DNA from: Candidatus Gastranaerophilales bacterium
GTDB lineage: Bacteria > Cyanobacteriota > Vampirovibrionia > Gastranaerophilales > Gastranaerophilaceae
Assembly: GCA_905234865.1 (NCBI GenBank)
Contig: CAJOJE010000001.1
Location: 296,248-360,247, forward strand
Direction of reading: 5' to 3'
Length of the DNA stretch: 64,000 bases
Shown here one piece after another: positions 8,235-16,851 of this stretch; positions within the stretch are counted from its first letter, which is position 1; every line of letters begins with the position of its first letter. The notes beneath the pieces are model-generated. The model saw only the letters and a list, made by a program, of their open reading frames with translations. It was not told the DNA's origin and did not search any database. The position numbers and the translations under genes are program-made.

Positions 8235-10850
8235 ATGAAATTTAAAAAAACACTTACGGTGATTATCGCACTTTTTATAATACAATTACCGAATTTTGCC
8301 GCAGAATACATATTTAAAACGCTCCCGACGGGTCAAAAAGTTATTGTAAAAGAAATGAAAGATAACCCGATTGTTACGATAAGCACATGGGTAAAAACCG
8401 GTTCCGTCAACGAAAATGATGAAAACTCGGGCGTTGCTCATTTTCTTGAACATTTATTTTTTAAAGGTTCAAAAAACGTGCCAACGGGCGAATTTGACAA
8501 AATTCTGGAATCAAAAGGCGGAGTTACAAACGCAGCCACAAGCAAAGATTATACGCAATTTTACATAACAATACCCTCCAAAGATTTTGATACGGCTCTT
8601 AAATTACATTCGGATATGCTTTTAAGACCTTTAATTCCGAGCAAAGAACTGGAAAAAGAAAGATTTGTCGTAATGGAAGAAATCTCAAGAGGAATGGACT
8701 CGCCCTCTCAAATCGCATACAACAATCTTTTTAAATTAATATATTCGACGGATAATCTACACCCGTACAGGCGTCCCGTTATAGGAACAAAAGAAATTAT
8801 ATCCTCAATTCCGAGGGAAAAAATTCTTGAATTTTACAATAAATGGTATGTTCCAAGCAATATGATAACGGTAGTATCGGGAGATATTGACGGAAATTAT
8901 GCACTTCAGGAAATTACAAAAGCATTTGAAACGGAAAATATAAACGAAAATAAAATTCAATACCCCGCAATTAATCCGATTACAAAAAGAATTTCAATAA
9001 GCGAAACAAAAAATATCAATCAGGGGCACTTATTAATAGGATACAAGGCACCGAAGGCGGAAATAAACAGGGATGTTTATGCACTCGATGTTTTAGCGGT
9101 AATTTTAGGAGGTTCTGAAAGTTCAACCCTATACAGAAACTTAAAAGAAAAAGAGGAAATCGTAACGGGTATAGGAGCAGGCTTTTCACAATACGCTCAT
9201 GACGGGCTTTTTATAATAAACGCAACTTTTACCCCCGATAAAAACGAACTTGATATAGAACAGGAAATATACACCCTCATCAATAAGGTAAAGGCGGGAG
9301 AAATCACAAAAGAAGAAGTTGCAAAAGCAAAAACAATACTTAGAACAAATACGGAATATCAAAGGCAAACAACTTCAAACGTGGCTGAAGAGCTGGGTTT
9401 TGCCGTTTTTTATTATAACGGTCCGAAATTATACGATGAATACTTAAAACAAATCAATAAAGTCGAATTAAAAGATGTTTTAAGAGTGGCAAACAAATAT
9501 TTAAACAACGATAAAACTGCGGTGTCTGCCGTTTTACCCCCCAAAAAAGAGCATGACGTTGCAAATATATCTTATGCGGCAAAAATAACGCCTGTTGAAA
9601 AGAAAATACTTGAAAAAACGGATAGCGAAACAAAATATCTTTTAGATAACAATTCAACCTTAGTAATAAGAAAAAACAAACAGAATTCAATTATAGCAAT
9701 CAACATAACGGGACTTGGCGGAGCCTTTTTGTCGGATAAACCCGCAGTTCCTTATCTTGCTCTTGCAAGTGCAAAAAAAGGAACAAAATCTTTTGATAAG
9801 GAAGAATTAAACTCGTTTCTGGACCAAAAAGGAATAATTTTATCAACAACGGCATATAACGATATGGCGCAAGTTTCACTTACGGTCACAAAAGAAAATT
9901 TTAACGACGGCATAAAAATACTTGATGAAGTAATTAATCATCCGACATTCCAAACTTCTGAAATAGAAAATGTCAAAAAAGATTATACAAACTACGCAAA
10001 AACATTACAAGACAGGTCATTATCATACGCAATCGACGATTTTACGGGCGAAGCGTTTAAAGGATATCCTTATTCAAATAATGCAGAGAAAGTCTTAAAA
10101 TCTTTCAATGACGTCACAAGAGAAGATATAAAAAATTATTATAATAAAGTTTTTGATTCAAAAAACGTTATAATTACCGTCGTCGGGGATGTTGACGAAG
10201 ATAGCATGATTAGTGAATTTTCAAATATGTTTAAAGACAAAGGCGAGAAAAAAGCGGAAATTAAAAATTATTTAAAACAATCATACATTCCAAAAGAAAC
10301 ATACAAAAAAAGACTGGATTCCGACGGAAAAGAAGCAAGCTGGATTTTAGTAGGGTATAAAATCGGCGATATTTACAATTTAAAAGAAAATGCAACGGCA
10401 AAAGTGATTAATTCGATAATGGGTTCAGGCATGAGCTCAAGACTGTTTAGGGAACTCAGGGAAAATCAAGGACTTGCCTATCAAGTCGGAAGCCAAATAA
10501 GACAATACGGAAATGACGGAGCTTATGTAGCATATATCGGCACAAATCCGAAAAACGAACAAATTGCGCTAAACGGCATATTAAAAGAAATTAATAAATT
10601 AAAAACGGAATTTGTACCGACAAAAGAGTTAAACGAAGCAAAAGATAAACTTTCGGGAAACATAATTTTATCCTTGGAAACAAATAAGGACAGGGCAGAT
10701 TTACTCTCAAGAAATGCAGCCTACGGTTACGATTTGGAATATCTCGATAAATTGCAAAAAGAAATCGAAAACGTAACATCATCGGACATTGTAACCTTTG
10801 CAAACAAATATTTTTCCAATCCGCATTTTGAAATAATTGTGGGTCAATAA
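8235..10850 (+). CDS. Exported M16-family zinc metallopeptidase, two-domain
   Basis: An 871-residue protein with an N-terminal signal peptide (about residues 1-23, ending FAA-E). The M16 zinc motif HFLEH is at residues 69-73, and the third ligand is a glutamate near 149 in VVMEEIS, the spacing expected for HxxEH-x76-E. The second half (about 460-871) is a second M16 unit without the HxxEH motif, as in PqqL/pitrilysin-like double-domain proteins, where the second unit is structural. It probably degrades or processes peptides in the periplasm or outside. It is coupled to the radical SAM gene upstream. Confidence 0.92.
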   Translation: MKFKKTLTVIIALFIIQLPNFAAEYIFKTLPTGQKVIVKEMKDNPIVTISTWVKTGSVNENDENSGVAHFLEHLFFKGSKNVPTGEFDKILESKGGVTNAATSKDYTQFYITIPSKDFDTALKLHSDMLLRPLIPSKELEKERFVVMEEISRGMDSPSQIAYNNLFKLIYSTDNLHPYRRPVIGTKEIISSIPREKILEFYNKWYVPSNMITVVSGDIDGNYALQEITKAFETENINENKIQYPAINPITKRISISETKNINQGHLLIGYKAPKAEINRDVYALDVLAVILGGSESSTLYRNLKEKEEIVTGIGAGFSQYAHDGLFIINATFTPDKNELDIEQEIYTLINKVKAGEITKEEVAKAKTILRTNTEYQRQTTSNVAEELGFAVFYYNGPKLYDEYLKQINKVELKDVLRVANKYLNNDKTAVSAVLPPKKEHDVANISYAAKITPVEKKILEKTDSETKYLLDNNSTLVIRKNKQNSIIAINITGLGGAFLSDKPAVPYLALASAKKGTKSFDKEELNSFLDQKGIILSTTAYNDMAQVSLTVTKENFNDGIKILDEVINHPTFQTSEIENVKKDYTNYAKTLQDRSLSYAIDDFTGEAFKGYPYSNNAEKVLKSFNDVTREDIKNYYNKVFDSKNVIITVVGDVDEDSMISEFSNMFKDKGEKKAEIKNYLKQSYIPKETYKKRLDSDGKEASWILVGYKIGDIYNLKENATAKVINSIMGSGMSSRLFRELRENQGLAYQVGSQIRQYGNDGAYVAYIGTNPKNEQIALNGILKEINKLKTEFVPTKELNEAKDKLSGNIILSLETNKDRADLLSRNAAYGYDLEYLDKLQKEIENVTSSDIVTFANKYFSNPHFEIIVGQ

Positions 10851-10929
10851 TTTATCATACTTTTAAATGTTTTACTTTTTTGAATTTATCATTAAATTAA
10901 ATAAAGTTAGGAAAGTAAAGGTTAAAAAT

Positions 10930-11457
10930 ATGACAAGTTCAAGATTAAGCGGAAATTCGCTGTATGCTCAAGCAATATCGGGACTTCAGGCAAGTTACGG
11001 ATATTTAATGCAAGGAGTACAAGGCGGCGGATTAACTTTGCAAAACATTGTAAATCCGACGGATGAAGCCAAAAAAACAGCTAACTTAAACTATAATTTT
11101 TCGCAATACCTTGCATCTAATTTTTCTTCAATTGATATGGACGGCGACGGGATAATTTCCGAAAGCGATTTATCTCAATATACATCAAATTTAAGTGCAT
11201 CCGGTTTAACGTATAATCAGCTTGTACAATTATGCTCTCAAGGAACAACAAATTCGCTGCTTGAAACCGTTTTGAATAATTTTTCGGAAATTGACGCAAA
11301 CGGCGACGGTAGAGTAACAAGCGCAGAAATTTCGGGATACGGAATTAATAAAGAACTGGAAGAAGTAAAAGAAAAATACCCGAAAGTCGACCCCGAGCAA
11401 ATGTCAATGTTTTATACAACGACAAAATCAACAACAAGTATAAAAGATGAGAACTAA
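10930..11457 (+). CDS. EF-hand protein, unknown role
   Basis: A 175-residue protein with two canonical calcium-binding loops, DMDGDGIISESD and DANGDGRVTSAE, about 50 residues apart. It has no signal peptide or membrane helix. I place the start at the ATG at 10930, which follows AAAGG at about 8 bases; a longer frame from 10867 adds 21 residues with no ribosome site. It lies 79 bases after the M16 gene and may share its transcript. It converges on rsmD with a 4-base overlap. Calcium binding is inferred from the loops; its partner is unknown. Confidence 0.75.
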   Translation: MTSSRLSGNSLYAQAISGLQASYGYLMQGVQGGGLTLQNIVNPTDEAKKTANLNYNFSQYLASNFSSIDMDGDGIISESDLSQYTSNLSASGLTYNQLVQLCSQGTTNSLLETVLNNFSEIDANGDGRVTSAEISGYGINKELEEVKEKYPKVDPEQMSMFYTTTKSTTSIKDEN

Positions 11458-11990
11458 CTTTTAATTAAAAAATCCAACTTACAACGACCATATATTTTTT
11501 CTTTAATAGGCATGGAGATTTCAGCGTATACTGCGCTTAAATCCTGTGCTGTTTTTTTATCCGATTCAACAATCATAATAACATTATTAAATTTTTCGTA
11601 AACCGCTTTGATTATATTTTTATAATCAATATTCCATGGGGGGTCAATATAAACAACATCAGGATTAATACCTGTCGTTTTTATAAATTTTAGCGAGTCA
11701 TTTTGAATGATTTGGTATTTATCTTTTTGTGCAACTTTTAAATTTTGTTTAATCAAAGAAACCGCCTTGTGATTCTTATCGACACTGATTGTCTTAAATC
11801 CTCTCGACAAGGCTTCAAGCGACATAATGCCCGAGCCTGAAAATAAATCAAGAAACATCTTGTCTTCAAATGTATCGAGCATTGAGTTTAAAACGTTAAA
11901 AACGCTTTCTCTTGTTTTTGATAACGTGGGCTTTGCCGAATCGGGTATTAATCCCCTTCTTCCTTTAAATAGCCCTGCCGTAACATACAA
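11454..11990 (-). CDS. rsmD: 16S rRNA (guanine966-N2)-methyltransferase RsmD
   Basis: A 178-residue SAM-dependent methyltransferase. It shows the RsmD features: GRRGLIPDSAKPTLSKTRES near the start, the SAM-binding FLDLFSGSGIMSLEALSRG, and the catalytic DPPW at the position of (D/N)PPF. The family methylates G966 of 16S rRNA. A strong AAGGAG lies upstream of the ATG. It diverges from the flavoprotein gene at 12023. Confidence 0.93.
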   Translation of the reverse strand: MYVTAGLFKGRRGLIPDSAKPTLSKTRESVFNVLNSMLDTFEDKMFLDLFSGSGIMSLEALSRGFKTISVDKNHKAVSLIKQNLKVAQKDKYQIIQNDSLKFIKTTGINPDVVYIDPPWNIDYKNIIKAVYEKFNNVIMIVESDKKTAQDLSAVYAEISMPIKEKIYGRCKLDFLIKS

Positions 11991-12007
11991 TTTATATCTC
12001 CTTACTT

Positions 12008-12022
12008 TATAGTAAATTTATC
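12008..12022 (+). promoter_or_regulatory. Possible short-leader promoter of the flavoprotein gene
   Basis: A TATAGT hexamer at 12008-12013 ends 9 bases before the ATG at 12023. No ribosome-binding site is present on this strand, although the divergent rsmD has one. The predicted leader is at most a few bases. Confidence 0.35.
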
Positions 12023-13387
12023 ATGAAAAAAATCGTAATAATAGGCGGCTGCGCCGCAGGCCCGAAAGCGGCGGCAAAATGTAAAAGAATTAATCCCGAC
12101 AATGAAATTGAATTATACACAAAAGAAAATTTAATATCTTACTCGGCATGCGGACTACCTTATTTTATAAGCGGTATTGTGCCAAACATAAATAAACTTA
12201 TTATAAGAACAAAAGAAGATTTTGAAAAAAACGGAATAAACGTATTTTTGAACCATGAATGTATAAAAATCGACCCTAAAGCTAAAAAAGTCTTTTTTCA
12301 AAACGAAAAAGAAACAAGCTACGACGAATTAATACTTTGTACAGGCTCAATACCCAAAAAAATAAATGTTAAAAACTCTCATTTAAAGAATATTTTTAAT
12401 TTAAAAGTAATACAAGACGGGATTGATATAAAAAAAATGACGGAAATTTCAAAATCCGTCGTAATAATAGGCGGGGGTTACATTGCGCTTGAATTAACCG
12501 AAGCATTTGTAAGAAATAATTTAAAAATAACCGTCCTTGAAAAAAATTCAACGATTATGCCCTTATTGGACACAGAAATTTCAGAAAAAATAAAAAATTA
12601 CATTGTTGAAAAATCTCATGTTGAAATCAACTACATCTTTAATGATGAAGTTGAAGAATTTATCGGAGAAGAAAATTTTGAAGGAATTAAAACAAAAAAC
12701 GGGAAAATTATAAATGCCGACTTTTGCGTTATAGCAACGGGGGTTGTTCCAAATACCGATATTGCAAAAGAAGCGGGGATTGAAACGGGAACAACGGGCG
12801 GAATAATTGTTGATAACAAAATGAGAACATCAATTCAAAATATTTATGCGGCAGGAGATTGTACGGAAAATATTTTCATCCCCACAAAACAATCCGTATA
12901 CTTATCACTCGGGACAATTGCGAATAAACAGGGGCGAATTGCCGCAATTAATTCAAGCGGAGAAGAAAACGACATAAAAGAATATTTCGACGGAATTTTA
13001 GGCTCAATGGTGACGAAATATTTTGATTACACCGTTGCAGCAACGGGGTTAAGCGAAAAAAGAGCGTATGAACTAAAAAATTATATTAATATTACCCCGA
13101 TTACATCAACGATAGAAGAATACGACAAAGCAGGATATATGCCGCAAATCGGAATTTTAACGGTTAAACTCATAGCAGACAAAAGAACGGGAGAAATTTT
13201 GGGAGCACAAATTGTCGGAACCGGAGATGCCGACAAAAGAATAGGCACAATAGCAGCAGCAATCAGGGCAAATTTAACCGTCAGCGAATTTTTAAACCTT
13301 GATCTTCCCTATGCGCCGCCGTTTTCTTCAACAATTGATCCGTTGCTCACCGCAACATACAAATTAAAAGAAATGATGGATAAATAA
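12023..13387 (+). CDS. FAD-dependent pyridine nucleotide-disulfide oxidoreductase, CoA-disulfide reductase/NADH oxidase type
   Basis: A 454-residue flavoprotein. An N-terminal FAD-binding glycine motif (VIIGGCAAGPKAA), an internal NAD(P)H-binding motif (VVIIGGGYIALE) and the C-terminal FAD signature IYAAGDC are present. A single redox cysteine (C43) sits in SYSACGLPYFISG, the hallmark of CoA-disulfide reductase and NADH oxidase rather than of enzymes with a CXXXXC pair. Substrates may be CoA disulfide, polysulfide, peroxide or oxygen; sequence alone does not decide. In an anaerobe it probably helps redox balance or oxygen defence. Confidence 0.88.
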   Translation: MKKIVIIGGCAAGPKAAAKCKRINPDNEIELYTKENLISYSACGLPYFISGIVPNINKLIIRTKEDFEKNGINVFLNHECIKIDPKAKKVFFQNEKETSYDELILCTGSIPKKINVKNSHLKNIFNLKVIQDGIDIKKMTEISKSVVIIGGGYIALELTEAFVRNNLKITVLEKNSTIMPLLDTEISEKIKNYIVEKSHVEINYIFNDEVEEFIGEENFEGIKTKNGKIINADFCVIATGVVPNTDIAKEAGIETGTTGGIIVDNKMRTSIQNIYAAGDCTENIFIPTKQSVYLSLGTIANKQGRIAAINSSGEENDIKEYFDGILGSMVTKYFDYTVAATGLSEKRAYELKNYINITPITSTIEEYDKAGYMPQIGILTVKLIADKRTGEILGAQIVGTGDADKRIGTIAAAIRANLTVSEFLNLDLPYAPPFSSTIDPLLTATYKLKEMMDK

Positions 13388-13882
13388 TTGAAAAATAAAA
13401 GAAAAAAAGAACATTCAAACGATACAATAAAAAGAGAAATAGGTTATAATAAAAAAAGAGAAATAAGCAAGATAATCGATGAAATATACAATACATCAAT
13501 TATTCTTGAAATTTTCAAAAACGATAATGAGATTGAGGAACTCATTAAGAAATTTTCAAGCTGCAAGGAAAATAAGTCAAGAAAAGTTTCAAAAATAAAT
13601 ATGGAAGAAAATATAGAGAATATTAACTCAATAAACGATCCTTTGAATAATTCTTTTGCCACTCTTGAAGAAGAAAAAAGAGTGACAAAAATTATGGATA
13701 AATTAAAAGAGTTACACTTCAAAAGAGCAAAAAGGCAATATGCGGAAATTTTTTACGAAAGATATATAAATAATCTTTCGAGCGAAGAAATAGGCAAAAT
13801 GTACAATATAACAAAAGAAGAAGTAAACACGAGAATTTTAGAAATGGTAAGATATATCCAAGATATTAAAGAACATTTTTAA
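13388..13882 (+). CDS. Sigma-70 region-4-like helix-turn-helix protein
   Basis: A 164-residue, very lysine-rich protein. The last 55 residues (from about 108) form a helix-turn-helix like sigma-factor region 4: RYINNLSSEEIGKMYNITKE within a pattern of growth helix, turn and recognition helix. No region 2 is seen, so it is not a complete sigma factor; it could be a DNA-binding regulator. The frame starts with TTG directly after the stop codon of the flavoprotein gene. The next in-frame ATG is about 70 residues in, so the TTG start seems real, probably by translational coupling. It converges on the membrane-protein gene with a 4-base overlap. Confidence 0.55.
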   Translation: MKNKRKKEHSNDTIKREIGYNKKREISKIIDEIYNTSIILEIFKNDNEIEELIKKFSSCKENKSRKVSKINMEENIENINSINDPLNNSFATLEEEKRVTKIMDKLKELHFKRAKRQYAEIFYERYINNLSSEEIGKMYNITKEEVNTRILEMVRYIQDIKEHF

Positions 13883-14433
13883 ATTTTTAAACCGCCTGAA
13901 TATAATGCGGGGTTTTTTGTAAAATTTTTGAAATTTTCAACGGAAGCATACGGATTATTAACGGAAAAATTTTGATTGTAAGAATTTGAAGTTATATCGA
14001 GCTTGTTTTTATTGCGTTCTTCAAAATGTTCTTTCATCATAACCGAACATTTATTTCTTAAAATCGGCGTAACAATACTGTTTGATATAACACCGCCTGC
14101 AATAGCGGCAATTACGCCGGCTCCTCCGATTGCCTTTTCATTATCGGGGAATTTATTCCCGGCCCATTTTTTTGCAAAAATCATCATGGGAATACTTATT
14201 GCGGCACAAGCTAAAATATTAAAAGCACCATCAAAGATTTCCTGAGGAACAAGGAATTTTTTATCTTCTTTTGAAATATTTTTATCCGCAATAAGACTCA
14301 TTGTTTGTGCGGCAGAAGAAAGCGCCGAACCGATTGCGGCAGTCACAAAAAGAAATCTGCCGTTGTTTTGAATGCAGGAATCGATAAAGGTGAATATTTT
14401 ATTGTGGATATCGGTATTAACGTTTTTGGGCAT
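13879..14433 (-). CDS. Membrane protein, lineage-type hypothetical
   Basis: A 184-residue protein not recognised as a named family. It has hydrophobic, glycine/alanine-rich segments near residues 27-47 (FLFVTAAIGSALSSAAQ), 70-90 (NILACAAISIPMMIFAK) and 100-122 (GGAGVIAAIAGGVISNSIV), and a polar tail. It follows the gene at 14437-15045 by 3 bases, with GGAGTG before the ATG, so they are one operon. Small-residue-rich hydrophobic stretches of this kind recur in the proteins at 36762-40381. Confidence 0.6.
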   Translation of the reverse strand: MPKNVNTDIHNKIFTFIDSCIQNNGRFLFVTAAIGSALSSAAQTMSLIADKNISKEDKKFLVPQEIFDGAFNILACAAISIPMMIFAKKWAGNKFPDNEKAIGGAGVIAAIAGGVISNSIVTPILRNKCSVMMKEHFEERNKNKLDITSNSYNQNFSVNNPYASVENFKNFTKNPALYSGGLKI

Positions 14434-14436
14434 AAA

Positions 14437-15045
14437 TTACACTCCGCTGTCCAAATTCAATCGGTTTTGTCTTTTTTTTGCGGAACGTTCATTCAGATAG
14501 TCGGTTAATTTTACGGTCATCGGACCGTCTACCAGAAAGTTTGTAAACAGCATAACACCAAGTGCCACAATTGTGCCTACGATAGCGGAAGATTTTTTAC
14601 AATTTGTTTTAAGGACATTTGCAAACGCTTCATCTTCGATAAACTTTTTGGTCTTTGTAATATTTTTATCGTTATAGTATTTGGTAAGTTTTGTGATTTC
14701 TAACTTAATACTTTCATTTTTTGTATTTTCAACATATTTTTTGAATTTATCTGATTTTTGAAACAAAGGTTCAATCCCTGCCATACATCCCGCTCTTACG
14801 ATAACTCCCGTTATTGCGCCGACAAAAGCTTTGGCAAAGGTTCTGTTTGCGGAACATCGTCTTGTTTCGGGGTCTACTCCTTTATTTGAACGGTCAATTG
14901 CAGGCTGAAACGTACATGCTGCAACTCCGAGTATGGCTCTTTGCTGCCAACTGTTGATATTAGAAGCTTTTTCAAGTACACGCGACGGATTAAAACCCTT
15001 AAACGACTGCTGCGTATTAGAATTGTTTACGCCTTGAATATTCAA
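14437..15045 (-). CDS. Membrane protein with N-terminal SFKG motif, unknown function
   Basis: A 202-residue protein. Its polar N-terminus (MNIQGVNNSNTQQSFKG) resembles that of the GH13 protein ending at 34742 (NISFQG at residues 17-22). Hydrophobic segments lie near 37-55, 72-92 and 155-178. The start is TTG, supported by AAGAAGG 6 bases upstream; no ATG is suitably placed. It is the first gene of a two-gene minus-strand operon. The SF(K/Q)G motif may be a tag or anchor used by several proteins of this lineage; this is inference. Confidence 0.6.
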   Translation of the reverse strand: MNIQGVNNSNTQQSFKGFNPSRVLEKASNINSWQQRAILGVAACTFQPAIDRSNKGVDPETRRCSANRTFAKAFVGAITGVIVRAGCMAGIEPLFQKSDKFKKYVENTKNESIKLEITKLTKYYNDKNITKTKKFIEDEAFANVLKTNCKKSSAIVGTIVALGVMLFTNFLVDGPMTVKLTDYLNERSAKKRQNRLNLDSGV

Positions 15046-15186
15046 CGATAACCTTCTTTTGGAATTTTATTTCCTATCACAAATAAACAAAGTAAAATTT
15101 TTAAAAAAAATTGCGCAAAATAGCGTAAAATTTAACTTTTATTAATATTAAAGAGAATTTTTTCTTCTTAAAAGATATTGTTCAAC

Positions 15187-15239
15187 TTAAACAAAAGTTA
15201 TATTTTATGGTAATATTAAAGAAAAAATAAGGATTAATT
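15187..15239 (+). promoter_or_regulatory. Predicted leuA promoter and ribosome-binding site
   Basis: An extended -10 (TGG then TAATAT at 15211-15216) lies 18 bases after TTAAAC (15187-15192). AAGGA at 15229-15233 is 6 bases before the ATG. The leader is short, with no room for an attenuator or T-box. Confidence 0.42.
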
Positions 15240-16757
15240 ATGAAACAGCCTTTCTTCTACGATATAACGCTCAGGGACGGAAATCAAGCATTAAAAAAAC
15301 CATGGGAGCTAAAAGACAAAAAAGTTATTTTTGAAAAGTTACTGGAACTAAACGTTCAAGGAATTGAAGTCGGGTTTCCCGCTTCGTCCGATATGGATTT
15401 TGAAGCTTGTAAAGCGTTATCTTTAATGGCGCCCGATAATTTGGTTGTATCGGGACTTGCAAGATGCGTTTCAAACGATATTACAACCGCAATCGAGGCG
15501 ATAAAAGAGGCGAAAATTCCAAGAGTTCATATTTTTATGACTTTATCTCCCTTTCACATGAAATATGTTTTAAATAAAACACCGGAAGAAGCCAAAAAAA
15601 TCGTTATCGAAAAAACAAAGTTTGCTTATGAAGAATTAAAAAAAGTTAATAAAAACGGTCAAATTCAATTCTCCGTCGAACATTTCGGAGATTGTGAAGA
15701 TAATCTTGATTTTGTAATTGATACTTTAAAAGAAGTCGTACAAATGGGCGCAACGGTTTTAAATCTGCCGAATACCGTCGAAAGACACCGCCCCATGCAT
15801 TTAATCAAAATGGTTGAAAGAGTAAGAAACGAAATTGACGACAGTGTTACAATTTCTGTTCATAACCACAATGATTTAGGCATGGCAACGGCAACTACGG
15901 TTGAAAGTTATTTTGCAGGGGCGGTTCAACTTGAATGTGCTCTAAACGGGCTTGGAGAAAGAACGGGGAATACCAATTTTTATGAAGTGGCGGTTGCGCT
16001 TCATAATTCAGGGGTTGACGTTCCCGTTGACTTATCAAAAATCTACGAAACGGCTCTTATAGTAGCGCAAATGTCAAAAGTACCCATTTGGGAAAAAGCT
16101 CCTTTGGTGGGTCCCGATGCTCTTGCGCACAGGTCGGGCATTCACCAGGACGGGGCACTCAAAACAAAAGATATGGAAAAAGGCGCATACAGACCTATTC
16201 ATCCCTCTTTAATCGGAAGAAAAGACGATGAAAGAATTGGTTTTACAAGCCAATCGGGAAAAACCGCAATTTTTGAAATTATTACAAAAGCAGGCTACCC
16301 GATAACGCTTCAAGAAGCGATAAGAATAGCACCTATCGTAAAAGAAGCTGCGGAAAAAGTCGGTGAATTACCGTCGGGCAGAATTATTGATATTTATTTC
16401 AATGAAACATTCAACATTAAAGGCGATTTCAAATTAAAAGAGTTTAAACATATTAAAAACGGCGAATTTGAATTTGATTTTACACACAAATCGAAAGAAT
16501 TTAATATTAAAGGTATAGGAAACGGGCCTTTGGATGCTTGTATGAACGCCGTAAAAGAAGCAGGATTTGACGTTCAATTAATCCATTACGAGCAATCGGC
16601 GCTTGATGAAGAAATTTTGGGCTCGGGTTCTACCGCAATGAGCGTTGTACAATTAAAAGGTAACGGAAAAGAAGTAATCGCAAGAGCAAGACATTCTTCA
16701 ACCGCCGTTGCAAACATAAAAGCAATATTTAACGCACTAAACCTGTTGTATAAATAA
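15240..16757 (+). CDS. leuA: 2-isopropylmalate synthase
   Basis: A 505-residue protein of the DRE-TIM metallolyase group. The N-terminal barrel has ITLRDGNQAL, the LRDG motif that binds 2-oxoacid and metal, and HNHNDLGMATATT with the metal-binding histidines. GxGERTGN (LGERTGNTNF) and HRSGIHQDG follow. The C-terminal 120 residues look like the LeuA allosteric domain (GIGNGPLDACMNAVKEAG, then ARHSSTAVANIKAI). It condenses acetyl-CoA with 2-oxoisovalerate, the first step of leucine synthesis, and would be inhibited by leucine. It stands alone, without leuBCD nearby. Homocitrate or citramalate synthase is less likely but cannot be fully excluded. Confidence 0.87.
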   Translation: MKQPFFYDITLRDGNQALKKPWELKDKKVIFEKLLELNVQGIEVGFPASSDMDFEACKALSLMAPDNLVVSGLARCVSNDITTAIEAIKEAKIPRVHIFMTLSPFHMKYVLNKTPEEAKKIVIEKTKFAYEELKKVNKNGQIQFSVEHFGDCEDNLDFVIDTLKEVVQMGATVLNLPNTVERHRPMHLIKMVERVRNEIDDSVTISVHNHNDLGMATATTVESYFAGAVQLECALNGLGERTGNTNFYEVAVALHNSGVDVPVDLSKIYETALIVAQMSKVPIWEKAPLVGPDALAHRSGIHQDGALKTKDMEKGAYRPIHPSLIGRKDDERIGFTSQSGKTAIFEIITKAGYPITLQEAIRIAPIVKEAAEKVGELPSGRIIDIYFNETFNIKGDFKLKEFKHIKNGEFEFDFTHKSKEFNIKGIGNGPLDACMNAVKEAGFDVQLIHYEQSALDEEILGSGSTAMSVVQLKGNGKEVIARARHSSTAVANIKAIFNALNLLYK

Positions 16758-16851
16758 AAAATATTTTACATATAAAATTAATTAAATCTCACAAGCTGAA
16801 TTCAGGAAGTGAATACACCCGACAATTTATATATAAACAAAAAGTCATTAT

